Source: Arcicella rosea (GTDB lineage: Bacteria; Bacteroidota; Bacteroidia; Cytophagales; Spirosomataceae). Taken from it: DNA of 64,000 nucleotides. Shown piece by piece: positions 1-8,356 of this stretch (its first letter is position 1; every line of letters begins with the position of its first letter). Location: the NCBI RefSeq assembly GCF_014204325.1, contig NZ_JACHKT010000021.1, positions 39,457 to 103,456 on the forward strand, read 5' to 3'. The notes under the pieces are model-generated. The model saw only the letters and a list, made by a program, of their open reading frames with translations, was not told the origin of the DNA and did no database searches. The position numbers and the translations under genes are program-made.

Positions 1-210
1 ATGTCTGAAAATCAATTGATTGAGCCTTTTTATGAATTTGTACTACCTAATCAACTAAAGAGTACATCAAAATATACTTTTAGGTGCTATTCAAGATTTT
101 GAAATTTATACTCAGGCATAGAATTTGTAAATACAGCAGAGAAAGAGTTTTATATGATTAGATTTTTTGATAAATTGACGTATTATCTTTGTGGTATTAT
201 TATCCTTATC
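1..210 (+). other. Left-edge reading-frame remnant
   Basis: The window opens with ATG and an open frame of 33 codons (MSENQLIEPFYEF...) ending at TGA 100-102. The same frame then continues without another stop until about 215, reading IEFVNTAEKEFY. This could be a decayed gene with an in-frame stop or simply chance, since AT-rich intergenic DNA often gives such frames. I recognise no family. The window edge prevents judging what lies upstream. Confidence 0.15.
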
Positions 211-261
211 TTTTAAAAATCTTGGGTAGGAAAAAAACTACCTTTAATCAACTAATACTCT

Positions 262-1215
262 ATGCAACGCAGAACCTTTATTAAACAAACAACCGCTTTG
301 TCGGCTATTGCTTCGGTAAGTGCTAAAGCTTCTAATACTCAAAATGTGGCTAAATTTCCAGTTGTTCTTTCAACTTGGAAAAATGAAAAAGCTAATAATG
401 CTGCTTGGGAATCACTCCAAAAGACAGGAAGAGCTTTAGATGCTGTTGAAGCAGGAGCGAGAATTCCAGAAGCTGATCCAAATGATACTTCGGTAGGATA
501 CGGTGGTTTTCCTGATAGAGATGGGAATGTTACTTTAGATGCCTGTATTATGGACGAAAAAGGGAATGCAGGTTCGGTTACTTTTTTACAACATATCATG
601 CACCCGATTTCTGTAGCGAGAGCAGTAATGGAAAAAACGCCACACGTAATGCTTTCTGGTGAAGGTGCTTTACAGTTTGCTCTTTCGCAAGGTTTCAAAA
701 AAGAAAATTTATTGACAGAAACTGCTAGAAAAGCTTGGGAGGATTGGAAGAAAACGTCTAAATACGAACCTAAAATTAACATAGAACGCCATGACACCAT
801 TGGTTTACTTGCTTTAGGGAATCAAGGAGAAATATCTGGTGCGTGTACAACAAGTGGATTAGCCTTTAAAATGCACGGAAGAGTAGGAGATTCACCCGTA
901 ATTGGTGCAGCCGTTTTTTGTGATGATGAAGTAGGGGGTGCTTGTGCAACAGGACTTGGTGAATTTGTGTTGAAAACGCTTGGTTCGTTTTTGATAGTAG
1001 AATTAATGCGAAATGGAAAGACTCCTCAGAAAGCTTGTGAAGAAGCCATCATGAGAATTGTAAAAAGATATAATTACAAAGAATTTCAAATTGGTTACTT
1101 GGCACTAAATAAGAAAGGAGAGTATGGTGCTTATGCAATTCAACCCGGATTCAACTATACACTAACAAAAGATGGAGTGACCAAAGTGTATGAGTCTGGT
1201 TCGTATATGAAATAA
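262..1215 (+). CDS. Glycosylasparaginase (N4-(beta-N-acetylglucosaminyl)-L-asparaginase), exported
   Basis: An Ntn-hydrolase that in this family cleaves the GlcNAc-Asn bond of glycoasparagines after activating itself by autoproteolysis. The 317-residue protein starts with an RRTFIK twin-arginine-like signal and a short hydrophobic stretch (residues 1-22), so it is probably exported to the periplasm. The self-cleavage site HDTIG is at 177-181, making Thr179 the predicted new N-terminal nucleophile of the beta subunit. The beta-subunit motifs GACTTSGLAFKMHGRVGDSP and GGACATGLGE follow in the normal order. Length fits bacterial homologues of the Elizabethkingia (Flavobacterium) enzyme. It stands alone; a -7-like TATCTTTG lies at 184-191 but no convincing -33 box accompanies it. 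It would let the cell use asparagine-linked glycans or glycopeptides. A plain isoaspartyl peptidase is less likely given the HDTIG context. Confidence 0.9.
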   Translation: MQRRTFIKQTTALSAIASVSAKASNTQNVAKFPVVLSTWKNEKANNAAWESLQKTGRALDAVEAGARIPEADPNDTSVGYGGFPDRDGNVTLDACIMDEKGNAGSVTFLQHIMHPISVARAVMEKTPHVMLSGEGALQFALSQGFKKENLLTETARKAWEDWKKTSKYEPKINIERHDTIGLLALGNQGEISGACTTSGLAFKMHGRVGDSPVIGAAVFCDDEVGGACATGLGEFVLKTLGSFLIVELMRNGKTPQKACEEAIMRIVKRYNYKEFQIGYLALNKKGEYGAYAIQPGFNYTLTKDGVTKVYESGSYMK

Positions 1216-1387
1216 GAATTTGTTGAAAAATAAATAATGCAGACAACCATTTTTGCATTTAATGCGTCTTTGATGATGGTGTTTAGTTTCGATAATTACC
1301 ACTACATTCTAAGCAATTAACTATTGATTACGGCACTGAACAAAATATTTACCGTTTAATAAATTAAAGAACACATAATGTGAAGTC

Positions 1388-1421
1388 TTTTGTAATTTTC
1401 GGAAATTAATTTGTATTTTTG
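1388..1421 (+). promoter_or_regulatory. Predicted Bacteroidota-type promoter
   Basis: TTTTG at 1388-1392 is followed after 21 bases by TATTTTTG at 1414-1421, matching the TAnnTTTG -7 element of the Bacteroidota primary sigma factor. It would start a transcript about 80 bases before the small membrane protein gene at 1508. Confidence 0.5.
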
Positions 1422-1507
1422 CGTCCAATAATATGAGAAAAGTACAATTAACTTTATGGATAAATGAAATTAATAGCAATTAAAAACAATTGATTTCAAA
1501 GAAACCG

Positions 1508-2053
1508 ATGAAACGAATTTTAAAGAATAATCCTATCGTAGTAATCTCCATTTTGTTACTTTCTGTAGCGACTGTTATTACTTACAGTAGAAACATAGAA
1601 GCCTTAAATAACGCTAATAAAGGGTTTTTCTCAGGAAAAATCAGTTTTGGAGATAGCTATAAGCATGTTATTTTCGCTGATAAAGTAGAAGTAAAAAAAG
1701 GGATAGAAAAAGGTTTAAAAACTTTATCAATAGCAATAATTGATGAAAAGACCTCAGAATCCGTTTTTGTGAAGCTCTATGATGTTCAAGAAAAAGGTAC
1801 GTTTTTTATTCCAGGTGAAGGTAAAGTACAAAATATAGGAAATTTAATAAAAGATGTTAACCGTTTCAGAGAATTGAATAATTTTTATCAAACAACATTA
1901 TCAAATGATGAAGGGCTGAAAAACGGAGTAGGTAGAGTAAATATTACAAAATTAACTGATACCGAAATAGAAGGGGAACTGATAATTATTGGCAATAACT
2001 CTGAAGGAAAGCAAGCTCAATTAGAATCTGCAAGGTTTAAAGCAAAGATTTAG
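1508..2053 (+). CDS. Hypothetical membrane-anchored protein
   Basis: I do not recognise this family. The frame is open from a TTG at 1490, but ATG 1508 (MKRILKNNPIVV...) is the better start, giving 181 residues. A single hydrophobic segment near residues 9-27 (IVVISILLLSVATVITY) should be a membrane anchor or uncleaved signal. The rest is a soluble, lysine-rich domain of about 150 residues with alternating beta-like stretches. There are no cysteines or catalytic-looking motifs. It has its own promoter and a strong terminator, so it is a single-gene unit between the asparaginase and fusA. Confidence 0.6.
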   Translation: MKRILKNNPIVVISILLLSVATVITYSRNIEALNNANKGFFSGKISFGDSYKHVIFADKVEVKKGIEKGLKTLSIAIIDEKTSESVFVKLYDVQEKGTFFIPGEGKVQNIGNLIKDVNRFRELNNFYQTTLSNDEGLKNGVGRVNITKLTDTEIEGELIIIGNNSEGKQAQLESARFKAKI

Positions 2054-2114
2054 CACAAAATGAGTACTTAACAGGCTCATTTAACAATATTATATTTAGT
2101 GGTTAGGTGATACT

Positions 2115-2152
2115 AAAACGTCTGTGGCATTTGCATCAGACGTTTTTTCTTT
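2115..2152 (+). terminator. Rho-independent terminator
   Basis: A perfect 10-bp stem, AAAACGTCTG (2115-2124) with CAGACGTTTT (2137-2146), a 12-base loop, then a T-rich run. It ends the transcript of the small membrane protein and isolates fusA. Confidence 0.8.
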
Positions 2153-2203
2153 TTATTATGGGCTTAGATGTGACTGATAATCAAAACAAAACACACAAAG
2201 CTT

Positions 2204-2232
2204 TTGTATTTAACTAAGATTACGTAATTTTG
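2204..2232 (+). promoter_or_regulatory. Predicted fusA promoter
   Basis: TTG at 2204-2206 (within CTTTTG) and TAATTTTG at 2225-2232 are separated by 18 bases, a good match to the Bacteroidota TTG-N19-TAnnTTTG consensus. The start point would be near 2239, giving an untranslated leader of about 110 bases before fusA. Confidence 0.65.
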
Positions 2233-2350
2233 CACCCTAATTTATTAGGATAAAGGCGAACATAATTAGAAAGAACTTTTTTTAATCTATTTTATTGGTC
2301 TTAATTAACCTAAGAAAAACGATAAAAAACAAATAATCAACATATTAACA

Positions 2351-4444
2351 ATGGCACGTGATTTAAAGTACACAAGAAACATTGGTATTGCTGCTCACAT
2401 TGATGCGGGAAAAACAACCACCACTGAACGTATTCTTTACTATGCTGGCGTAAGCCACAAAATTGGTGAGGTACACGATGGTGCAGCAACAATGGACTGG
2501 ATGGAGCAGGAGCAAGAAAGAGGTATTACCATTACTTCAGCTGCAACTACTGTAGGCTGGAAATACAGAGAACAAGATTACCACATTAACATTATCGATA
2601 CTCCTGGTCACGTTGACTTTACCGTTGAGGTAAACCGTTCTTTACGTGTATTAGATGGTCTTGTGTTTTTATTTAGTGCTGTTGATGGTGTTGAGCCTCA
2701 ATCTGAAACTAACTGGCGTTTAGCGAATAACTATAACGTAGCTCGTTTAGGTTTTGTGAATAAAATGGACCGTTCAGGTGCTGATTTCTTGAACGTTTGT
2801 AAGCAAGTAAAAGAAATGTTAGGTTCTTATGCTGTGCCTTTACAATTACCAATCGGTTCAGAAGATACTTTCGAGGGTGTTGTTGACTTAGTTAACTTCC
2901 GTGGTATCAAATGGAATGAGCATGATAAAGGAATGACTTTTGAAGTTGTGCCTATTCCTGAAGATATGATTGATGAAGCAACTGAATACCGTGAGAAATT
3001 ATTAGAAGCAGTAGCTGATTTTGATGAGACATTGATGGAGAAATTCTTTGAAGATCCAGAATCAATTTCTGAAGATGAAATCTTAGCCGCTCTTCGTGCA
3101 GCAACGATTGGTATGAAAATCGTTCCTATGCTTTGTGGTTCTTCTTTCAAAAACAAAGGTGTTCAAACAATGTTAGACTATGTGATGGCATTATTGCCTT
3201 CACCATTAGACAGACAAAACACTATCGGTACTGATCCTCGTACTGATGCTGAAATTGTTCGTCACCCTACAGTTACTGACCCATTTGCAGGTTTAGCATT
3301 CAAAATTGCAACTGACCCTTACGTAGGTCGTTTATGTTTTGTTCGTGCTTATTCTGGAGTATTAGAAGCAGGTTCTTATGTATTGAACAACCGTTCAGGA
3401 AACAAAGAACGTATTTCTCGTATCTTCCAAATGCACGCTAACAAGCAAAATTCTATCGAAAGATTAGAAGCTGGTGATATCGCTGCGGTTGTTGGGTTTA
3501 AAGACATCAAGACTGGAGATACTCTTTCTGATGAAAAACACCCAATCGTGCTTGAATCAATGGTATTCCCTGAGCCAGTTATCGGATATGCAATTGAGCC
3601 TAAGAAATCGGCTGACCAAGATAACTTCTCTAAAGCTATCGGTAAATTAATCGAAGAAGATCCAACGTTAAAAGTTGAATCTAACGAAGAAACTGGTCAG
3701 ACTATCATCAAAGGTATGGGTGAACTTCACCTTGAAATCATCATCGACCGTATGCGTCGTGAATTCAAAGTTGAAGTAAACCAAGGAGCTCCACAAGTAG
3801 CTTACAAAGAATCATTGACGAAATCTACTGAACACCGTGAAGTTTACAAAAAACAATCAGGTGGTAAAGGTAAATTCGCCGATATCGCATTTGAAATCGG
3901 ACCAAGAGAAGATGGAAAAGACGGATTGGAATTTGTTAATGCTATTGTTGGTGGTGTTATTCCAAGAGAATTTATTCCTTCAATTCAAAAAGGATTTGAA
4001 GCTGCGATGAAAAATGGTGCTTTAGCTGGATACCCAATGGATTCAATGAAAGTTCGTTTATTCCACGGTTCTTTCCACGATGTCGATTCAGATGCGTTGT
4101 CATTCGAAATGGCTGCTCGTATGGGTTACAAAGAAGCTGCTAAACAAGCTGGGGCTAAAATTATGGAACCAATCATGGCAGTAGAAGTTGTTACTCCTGA
4201 TGAATACACTGGACCAATCACTGGTGACATGAACCGTCGTCGTGGTATGATGAAAGGTATGGATTCAAAACAAGGTGCTGTAATCTTGAAAGCGGATATT
4301 CCTTTATCTGAATTGTTCGGTTATATTACTGACTTACGTACGATGTCTTCTGGACGTGCTACTGCAAACTTAACTTTCTCTCACTATGAATTCGTGCCAC
4401 AAAACTTGGCAGATGAAATCGTGAAAAAAGCGAAAGGTTTATAA
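2351..4444 (+). CDS. fusA: Elongation factor G
   Basis: Ribosomal translocase GTPase, 697 residues, the usual length. GTP-binding motifs are all visible: P-loop [12 protein letters not shown] at 15-26, switch [27 protein letters not shown], and the GSSFKNKG loop. Domains II-V follow, including the domain [21 protein letters not shown] stretch and the conserved [16 protein letters not shown] near the end. The N-terminus [20 protein letters not shown] is that of the canonical factor rather than of the divergent EF-G2 paralogues. It has its own promoter and ends in a bidirectional terminator, so unlike the common str-operon arrangement (rpsL-rpsG-fusA) no ribosomal protein gene is adjacent here. 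Codon use looks highly optimised compared with its neighbours. Confidence 0.97.
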   Translation: MARDLKYTRNIGIAAHIDAGKTTTTERILYYAGVSHKIGEVHDGAATMDWMEQEQERGITITSAATTVGWKYREQDYHINIIDTPGHVDFTVEVNRSLRVLDGLVFLFSAVDGVEPQSETNWRLANNYNVARLGFVNKMDRSGADFLNVCKQVKEMLGSYAVPLQLPIGSEDTFEGVVDLVNFRGIKWNEHDKGMTFEVVPIPEDMIDEATEYREKLLEAVADFDETLMEKFFEDPESISEDEILAALRAATIGMKIVPMLCGSSFKNKGVQTMLDYVMALLPSPLDRQNTIGTDPRTDAEIVRHPTVTDPFAGLAFKIATDPYVGRLCFVRAYSGVLEAGSYVLNNRSGNKERISRIFQMHANKQNSIERLEAGDIAAVVGFKDIKTGDTLSDEKHPIVLESMVFPEPVIGYAIEPKKSADQDNFSKAIGKLIEEDPTLKVESNEETGQTIIKGMGELHLEIIIDRMRREFKVEVNQGAPQVAYKESLTKSTEHREVYKKQSGGKGKFADIAFEIGPREDGKDGLEFVNAIVGGVIPREFIPSIQKGFEAAMKNGALAGYPMDSMKVRLFHGSFHDVDSDALSFEMAARMGYKEAAKQAGAKIMEPIMAVEVVTPDEYTGPITGDMNRRRGMMKGMDSKQGAVILKADIPLSELFGYITDLRTMSSGRATANLTFSHYEFVPQNLADEIVKKAKGL

Positions 4445-4464
4445 TAGCCATTCAGCGTCACAAT

Positions 4465-4500
4465 AAAAAAAGCCTTCACTTTAACAAGTGAGGGCTTTTT
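4465..4500. terminator. Bidirectional terminator between fusA and araC-type gene
   Basis: AAAAAAAGCCTTCACTT and AAGTGAGGGCTTTTT pair around a 4-base TAAC loop, with A-tract on one side and T-tract on the other. It serves fusA on the plus strand and the convergent regulator on the minus strand. Confidence 0.85.
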
Positions 4501-4525
4501 ACTTTTTTGTAACCTAAAAATTCTA

Positions 4526-5479
4526 CTAAGTAAGTTTCAAAATATTTTTTCCACCCGACAACAAACACATTTCCTTAAACTTCCCTGGCGTAATGCCAAC
4601 ATGCTTTTTGAAAATAATAAAGAAGTAATTGGTACTTCCAAAGCCTGCTTTGAAACAAGCATCACTAATATCATTTCGGGTTTCTGCTAATAGTTCTTTG
4701 GCAATTTTGATTCTTTCTTGATTGATAAAATCAATAGGAGTAATGCCTAATTCTCTTTTGAATTGTCGAAAGAAATTGGGTTTACTCATGCAAGCTAAAT
4801 CACACAATTTTTCAATACTCAATTTCTCCGTAATATGTTCTTTGATGTATTGAATCACAAAAGCAAAACGATTAGTGTTGGCGTATTTCTTGTAATTATC
4901 TACAATTAATACTCTTGCTTGCGTTTGCATCAATCTGATTAATAATTCATTAATCATAAAATTGGCAAATAAATCTTTTGCCGAATTGGTTTCTGTTGAA
5001 ACCTTTACCAGACGGTCGATTGTGTTGGTTACTTCTAAAGAATTTTTTAAATGGAAAGTATCTAAATCTATCTGCCAAGATTCATGCTCTTCTACTTTGG
5101 CATATTTTTCGTTCAATAAATTTACAGTTTCCTTAATTTGTTCGCTTTTGATTGCCAAAGCCATACATTGTGTTGGGTTGGAAAAGTCAGCTTCTGGAAA
5201 ATCTATTTTCATTTCTTCATTCGCTGGCACAATGACAGATTCGCCTGGAAGATATTCAAAACCTTGTTTATCAAAAAGGTGCATTACTTTTTTCCCTCTG
5301 AACATCGTTGTCAACACAAAACTATTGAACTTCAAATGTACGTCTTCACTCTTTTGATGGGTTTCAAAAATATTCAATTCAAAATTATCTAATGAATATA
5401 CAGTACGGTTCTCGACGAGTGTCAGTAAATCCTTTATCGGCTTTAAAGAGGGCGACTGGGGTTTATGGATTTGTCTCAT
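4526..5479 (-). CDS. AraC family transcriptional regulator (aldehyde dehydrogenase locus)
   Basis: A 317-residue regulator. The C-terminal 100 residues hold the two helix-turn-helix motifs of the AraC/XylS family (LSIEKLCDLACMSKPNFFRQ and ISDACFKAGFGSTNYFFIIF, then FKKHVGITPGKFKE). The N-terminal 200 residues resemble a cupin-like sensor (FEYLPGESVIVPANEEMKID). It is divergent from the aldehyde dehydrogenase at 5761 and separated by 281 bases that hold three direct repeats, so I infer that it activates that gene in response to an aldehyde or alcohol. This regulator/dehydrogenase/DUF779 set recurs in many bacteria. Translation probably starts at ATG 5479 (MRQIHKPQ). Confidence 0.88.
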   Translation of the reverse strand: MRQIHKPQSPSLKPIKDLLTLVENRTVYSLDNFELNIFETHQKSEDVHLKFNSFVLTTMFRGKKVMHLFDKQGFEYLPGESVIVPANEEMKIDFPEADFSNPTQCMALAIKSEQIKETVNLLNEKYAKVEEHESWQIDLDTFHLKNSLEVTNTIDRLVKVSTETNSAKDLFANFMINELLIRLMQTQARVLIVDNYKKYANTNRFAFVIQYIKEHITEKLSIEKLCDLACMSKPNFFRQFKRELGITPIDFINQERIKIAKELLAETRNDISDACFKAGFGSTNYFFIIFKKHVGITPGKFKEMCLLSGGKNILKLT

Positions 5480-5578
5480 GTTGATTTTGTACTTTGTGTT
5501 TTATTAGGATTCAAATTCTTTAAGACTTTCTTGCAATAATACAATCGCTAGGTTACTGATGCAATTGAGCCAATCTTC

Positions 5579-5676
5579 AATGATACGATTGTCAATTTTT
5601 ATGAGAGTATCATCAATTTTTCAGCCGTCTTGTTGGATTATGGCATTTAATTATAATGATACTATCATCAAGTTTT
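5579..5676. promoter_or_regulatory. Three direct repeats, candidate AraC-type operators
   Basis: Three 22-base direct repeats at 5579-5600, 5600-5621 and 5655-5676 share the core TATCATCAA-TTTT (first copy GATTGTCAATTTTT). The first and third also share the leading AATGATAC. Spacings are 21 bp (two helical turns) and 55 bp. They lie between the divergent regulator and dehydrogenase genes; the last copy ends 38 bp before the predicted -7 element at 5715, a normal position for AraC-type activation. Confidence 0.6.
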
Positions 5677-5714
5677 GTGATATAAAAGTAAATATTTATA
5701 GTAATAATTCAAGA

Positions 5715-5722
5715 TAAATTTG
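5715..5722 (+). promoter_or_regulatory. Predicted -7 element of the aldehyde dehydrogenase promoter
   Basis: TAAATTTG fits TAnnTTTG, 38 bases before the ATG. No TTG is found at the expected -33 position, which fits a promoter that depends on an activator bound to the repeats just upstream. Confidence 0.45.
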
Positions 5723-5760
5723 TAAAAAATAAATCATTCAAAACGAATTTAATTTTTATT

Positions 5761-7311
5761 ATGGAAAATCTTGAAATAGATGCTCCTCTAGTAGAGAGCT
5801 CAAATACCGACAATCTTGTAGCAAGACCAATCTTTAGAAATCAATACGAAAACTTTATCGGCGGTCAGTGGGTTCCTCCTGTGAAGGGTCAATACTTTGA
5901 AAACCCTTCGCCAATTGATGGAAGAGTATTTACAAAAGTTGCTCGTTCTACTAAAGAAGATGTAGAATTAGCCTTGGATGCAGCTCATGAAGCTTTTAAA
6001 ACTTGGTCGAAAACTTCTGCAACAACAAGAAGCAATATCTTACTGAAAATTGCAGATATTATCGAACAAAATCTCAATTACTTGGCTGTTGTAGAAACGG
6101 TGGATAATGGTAAACCTATTAGAGAAACGATTCACGCTGACTTACCTTTAGTGGTTGACCACTTCCGTTACTTTGCTGCATGTATCAGAACAGATGAAGG
6201 AACAGCGTCTGAACACGACCCAAATACACTTTCTTTAATCATTCATGAACCACTTGGTGTGGTTGGTCAGATTATCCCTTGGAATTTCCCGCTTTTAATG
6301 GCTACATGGAAGATGGCTCCAGCTTTAGCGGCAGGTTGTACTATTGTGATGAAACCAGCCGAACAAACACCAGTAGGAATTATGTGTTTGATGGAATTAT
6401 TGCAAGATGTTTTACCAGCAGGTGTTGTGAATATTGTAAATGGTTTTGGTTTAGAAGCTGGTAAACCTTTGGCAAGCTCTACCAGAATTGCAAAGGTTTC
6501 GTTTACGGGTGAAACGACTACTGGACGTTTAATTATGCAGTACGCTTCTGAAAACATCATTCCTGTAACGATGGAATTAGGTGGGAAATCACCAAATATT
6601 TTCTTCCCAAGCGTAATGGATGCTGACGACGAGTTCTTCGATAAGTGTTTGGAAGGTGCAGCGATGTTTGCCTTGAACCAAGGTGAAATTTGTACTTGTC
6701 CTTCAAGAATTCTAGTACATGAATCTATTGCAGATGCTTTTATTGAAAGATTAATTGCCAGAGTAAATGCTATCAAAAAAGGGCATCCATTGGATATGAC
6801 TACAATGATTGGTGCGCAAGCATCGAATGACCAATACGAAAAAATCTTATCATATTTAAAAATTGGAGCAGACGAAGGTGCTGAAACACTTTGTGGTGGT
6901 GCGGCACATTTACAAGAAGGCGATGCTGCTCATGGTTATTATATTCAACCAACTATTTTGAAAGGACATAACAAAATGCGTGTTTTCCAAGAAGAAATCT
7001 TTGGACCAGTAGCAGCTTTAACGACTTTCAAAACAGTGGAGGAAGCGATTGAAATTGCTAACGATACACTTTATGGCTTAGGTGCTGGTGTGTGGACTCG
7101 TGATGCACATGAATTGTATCAAGTACCAAGAGCTATTCAGGCGGGTCGTGTTTGGGTGAATTGTTACCATGCTTATCCGGCTCATGCTCCGTTCGGTGGA
7201 TACAAAAAATCAGGCTTTGGTCGTGAAAACCACAAAATGATGCTTGACCACTACCGTTCTTGCAAAAACATGTTGATTTCTTACGATAAAAAGGCTTTAG
7301 GATTCTTTTAA
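5761..7311 (+). CDS. NAD-dependent aldehyde dehydrogenase (ExaC/AldB-like)
   Basis: Oxidises aldehydes to carboxylic acids with NAD(P)+. The 516-residue protein has the complete aldehyde dehydrogenase signature: the [20 protein letters not shown] cofactor region, the general base Glu272 in MELGGKSPN, and the catalytic Cys311 in [11 protein letters not shown]. The CTC form (Cys311, Cys313) and the C-terminal [20 protein letters not shown] are typical of the acetaldehyde/chloroacetaldehyde group (ExaC, AldB) used in ethanol oxidation and aldehyde detoxification. A DUF779 protein follows and an AraC regulator is divergent, the usual companions of this group. The exact substrate cannot be read from sequence. 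Confidence 0.93.
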   Translation: MENLEIDAPLVESSNTDNLVARPIFRNQYENFIGGQWVPPVKGQYFENPSPIDGRVFTKVARSTKEDVELALDAAHEAFKTWSKTSATTRSNILLKIADIIEQNLNYLAVVETVDNGKPIRETIHADLPLVVDHFRYFAACIRTDEGTASEHDPNTLSLIIHEPLGVVGQIIPWNFPLLMATWKMAPALAAGCTIVMKPAEQTPVGIMCLMELLQDVLPAGVVNIVNGFGLEAGKPLASSTRIAKVSFTGETTTGRLIMQYASENIIPVTMELGGKSPNIFFPSVMDADDEFFDKCLEGAAMFALNQGEICTCPSRILVHESIADAFIERLIARVNAIKKGHPLDMTTMIGAQASNDQYEKILSYLKIGADEGAETLCGGAAHLQEGDAAHGYYIQPTILKGHNKMRVFQEEIFGPVAALTTFKTVEEAIEIANDTLYGLGAGVWTRDAHELYQVPRAIQAGRVWVNCYHAYPAHAPFGGYKKSGFGRENHKMMLDHYRSCKNMLISYDKKALGFF

Positions 7312-7460
7312 ATGCTGAGTGTTGAATGCTGAGTGAGGAGTTTTTGGGCTTTCAGTCATCGGATGTCGGCTTTCAGATTTCAGGAATATGATTGTTTGCG
7401 GTAAGTAAAAAGCCGACATCCGATAGCTGAAAGCTGAAATCCGATGACCGAAAGCCATTT
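7312..7460. repeat. Word-repeat spacer with large imperfect inverted repeat
   Basis: Begins immediately after the dehydrogenase stop codon. GATGTCGGCTTTCAG-type words occur on one side (about 7352-7382) and their complements (AAAGCCGACATCCGAT and GCTGAAAGCTGAAATCCGAT) on the other (about 7409-7447). This gives a long imperfect hairpin. Tandem ATGCTGAGTG words occur at 7312-7334. The repeat reaches into the upstream ATG of the DUF779 gene. Confidence 0.65.
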
Positions 7461-7473
7461 AATCAAAAAAATA

Positions 7474-7851
7474 ATGGACAAAACTCCAAGAGTATTACTC
7501 ACTGCTGCGGCAGAGGAACTGATTGATAGACTTCGTGCTGAACATGGTTCAATCATGTTTCACCAAAGTGGAGGTTGTTGTGATGGCTCTGCACCGATGT
7601 GTTTTCCTGTGGGCGAGTTTAAAACTGGTGAAAATGATGTTTTGTTGGGAGAAATCTATGGCTGTGAGTTTTATATGAGTGCTTTCCAATTTGAATATTG
7701 GCAATATACTCAACTGACTTTAGACGTAGTGGAGGGAAGAGGAGCTAGTTTTTCATTAGAAATTCCTTTGGGTTTACGCTTTATCATTCGTTCACAAGTT
7801 TATACAGAAGAAGAATTAAAAAACCTAAGCCCAGTTTCAAATGGAGCTTAG
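7474..7851 (+). CDS. DUF779 domain protein, aldehyde dehydrogenase partner
   Basis: A small protein of 125 residues whose family (DUF779) is repeatedly encoded next to ExaC/AldB-type aldehyde dehydrogenases; its biochemical role is not established. The family hallmark MFHQSGGCCDGSAPMC is present, with three cysteines that could bind a metal or act in redox chemistry, followed by FEYWQYTQLTLDVVEGRGASFSLE. An in-frame ATG lies at 7444, but it sits inside the word-repeat and the family normally begins near TPRVLLT, so I choose ATG 7474 (MDKTPRVL). A terminator begins inside its last ten codons. Confidence 0.85.
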   Translation: MDKTPRVLLTAAAEELIDRLRAEHGSIMFHQSGGCCDGSAPMCFPVGEFKTGENDVLLGEIYGCEFYMSAFQFEYWQYTQLTLDVVEGRGASFSLEIPLGLRFIIRSQVYTEEELKNLSPVSNGA

Positions 7852-7859
7852 GTTTTTTT
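7821..7859 (+). terminator. Terminator overlapping the DUF779 stop codon
   Basis: Perfect 10-bp stem AAACCTAAGC (7821-7830) with GCTTAGGTTT (7846-7855), followed by Ts. The left arm and loop are coding; the stop TAG (7849-7851) lies in the right arm. Confidence 0.85.
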
Positions 7860-7900
7860 GACGCTAATTTTACACAGGCATCGACAAACCATTTTTACAA

Positions 7901-7949
7901 GAAGTCTCAAATAGTGGTATTTTTCCATTGTTTGAGGCTTCTTTGTTTT
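7901..7949 (+). terminator. Second hairpin, possible terminator
   Basis: GAAGTCTCAAA (7901-7911) pairs with TTTGAGGCTTC (7931-7941), one G-T wobble, followed by TTTGTTTT. A back-up terminator for the aldehyde operon or the remains of another unit. Confidence 0.5.
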
Positions 7950-8000
7950 ATCAGTATTACTTATGATAAGATTAAAAATGAATATGTATTAAATGCCTCA

Positions 8001-8097
8001 GCGGAAAATTATTTTATAATTGTGTACTCTTCAAATTGAATTGCGGAAGATGAAATGGTCATTGCGGAAAATTATTTTAGGATTGTACACTTTTCAA
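8001..8097 (+). repeat. Two 34-base direct repeats
   Basis: GCGGAAAATTATTTTA heads both copies (8001-8034 and 8064-8097); by eye about 29 of 34 bases agree, ending in TTCAA. The period is 63 bases, a multiple of three. The second copy lies within a short open frame. Confidence 0.6.
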
Positions 8098-8163
8098 GAA
8101 GGAAAGAGTATCGTAAAATCTGGAGAATCTTTGAGACGATTAAACGCTTTACAAGCCTATTAG
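8050..8163 (+). CDS. Possible 37-residue small protein or gene fragment
   Basis: ATG 8050 opens MKWSLRKIILGLYTFQEGKS... ending LNALQAY at TAG 8161-8163. The composition is protein-like, with hydrophobic then mixed charged residues. The upstream direct repeat encodes a broken version of RKIIL followed by a stop. I recognise no family. It may be the tail of a deleted gene, a small gene, or chance. Confidence 0.25.
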   Translation: MKWSLRKIILGLYTFQEGKSIVKSGESLRRLNALQAY

Positions 8164-8356
8164 ACTAAACTCTTCAAAATATTGTTTGCTTTTGTTTTCT
8201 TTTTGCTTTGAGCCTTGTTAGATTTGTAAATCAACCTTTGCATCACAATCAGATGTTTTCCAACATCGACCTAGATAACCAAAGATAATAATTGATACTT
8301 GCACTAATTGTCTTAGTAAAAGTATTTTGAAGAATACTCTTCCCGTAATATTTAAT

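Noticed and set aside
58..240. Frameshifted gene at the left edge
   Set aside because: Peptide pieces in three frames (for example GAIQDFEIYTQA and IEFVNTAEKEFY) look suggestive, but no family is recognised, so it is listed only as a low-confidence remnant.
7444..7473. Upstream ATG for the DUF779 gene
   Set aside because: It lies within the word-repeat inverted arm and adds residues not typical of the family.
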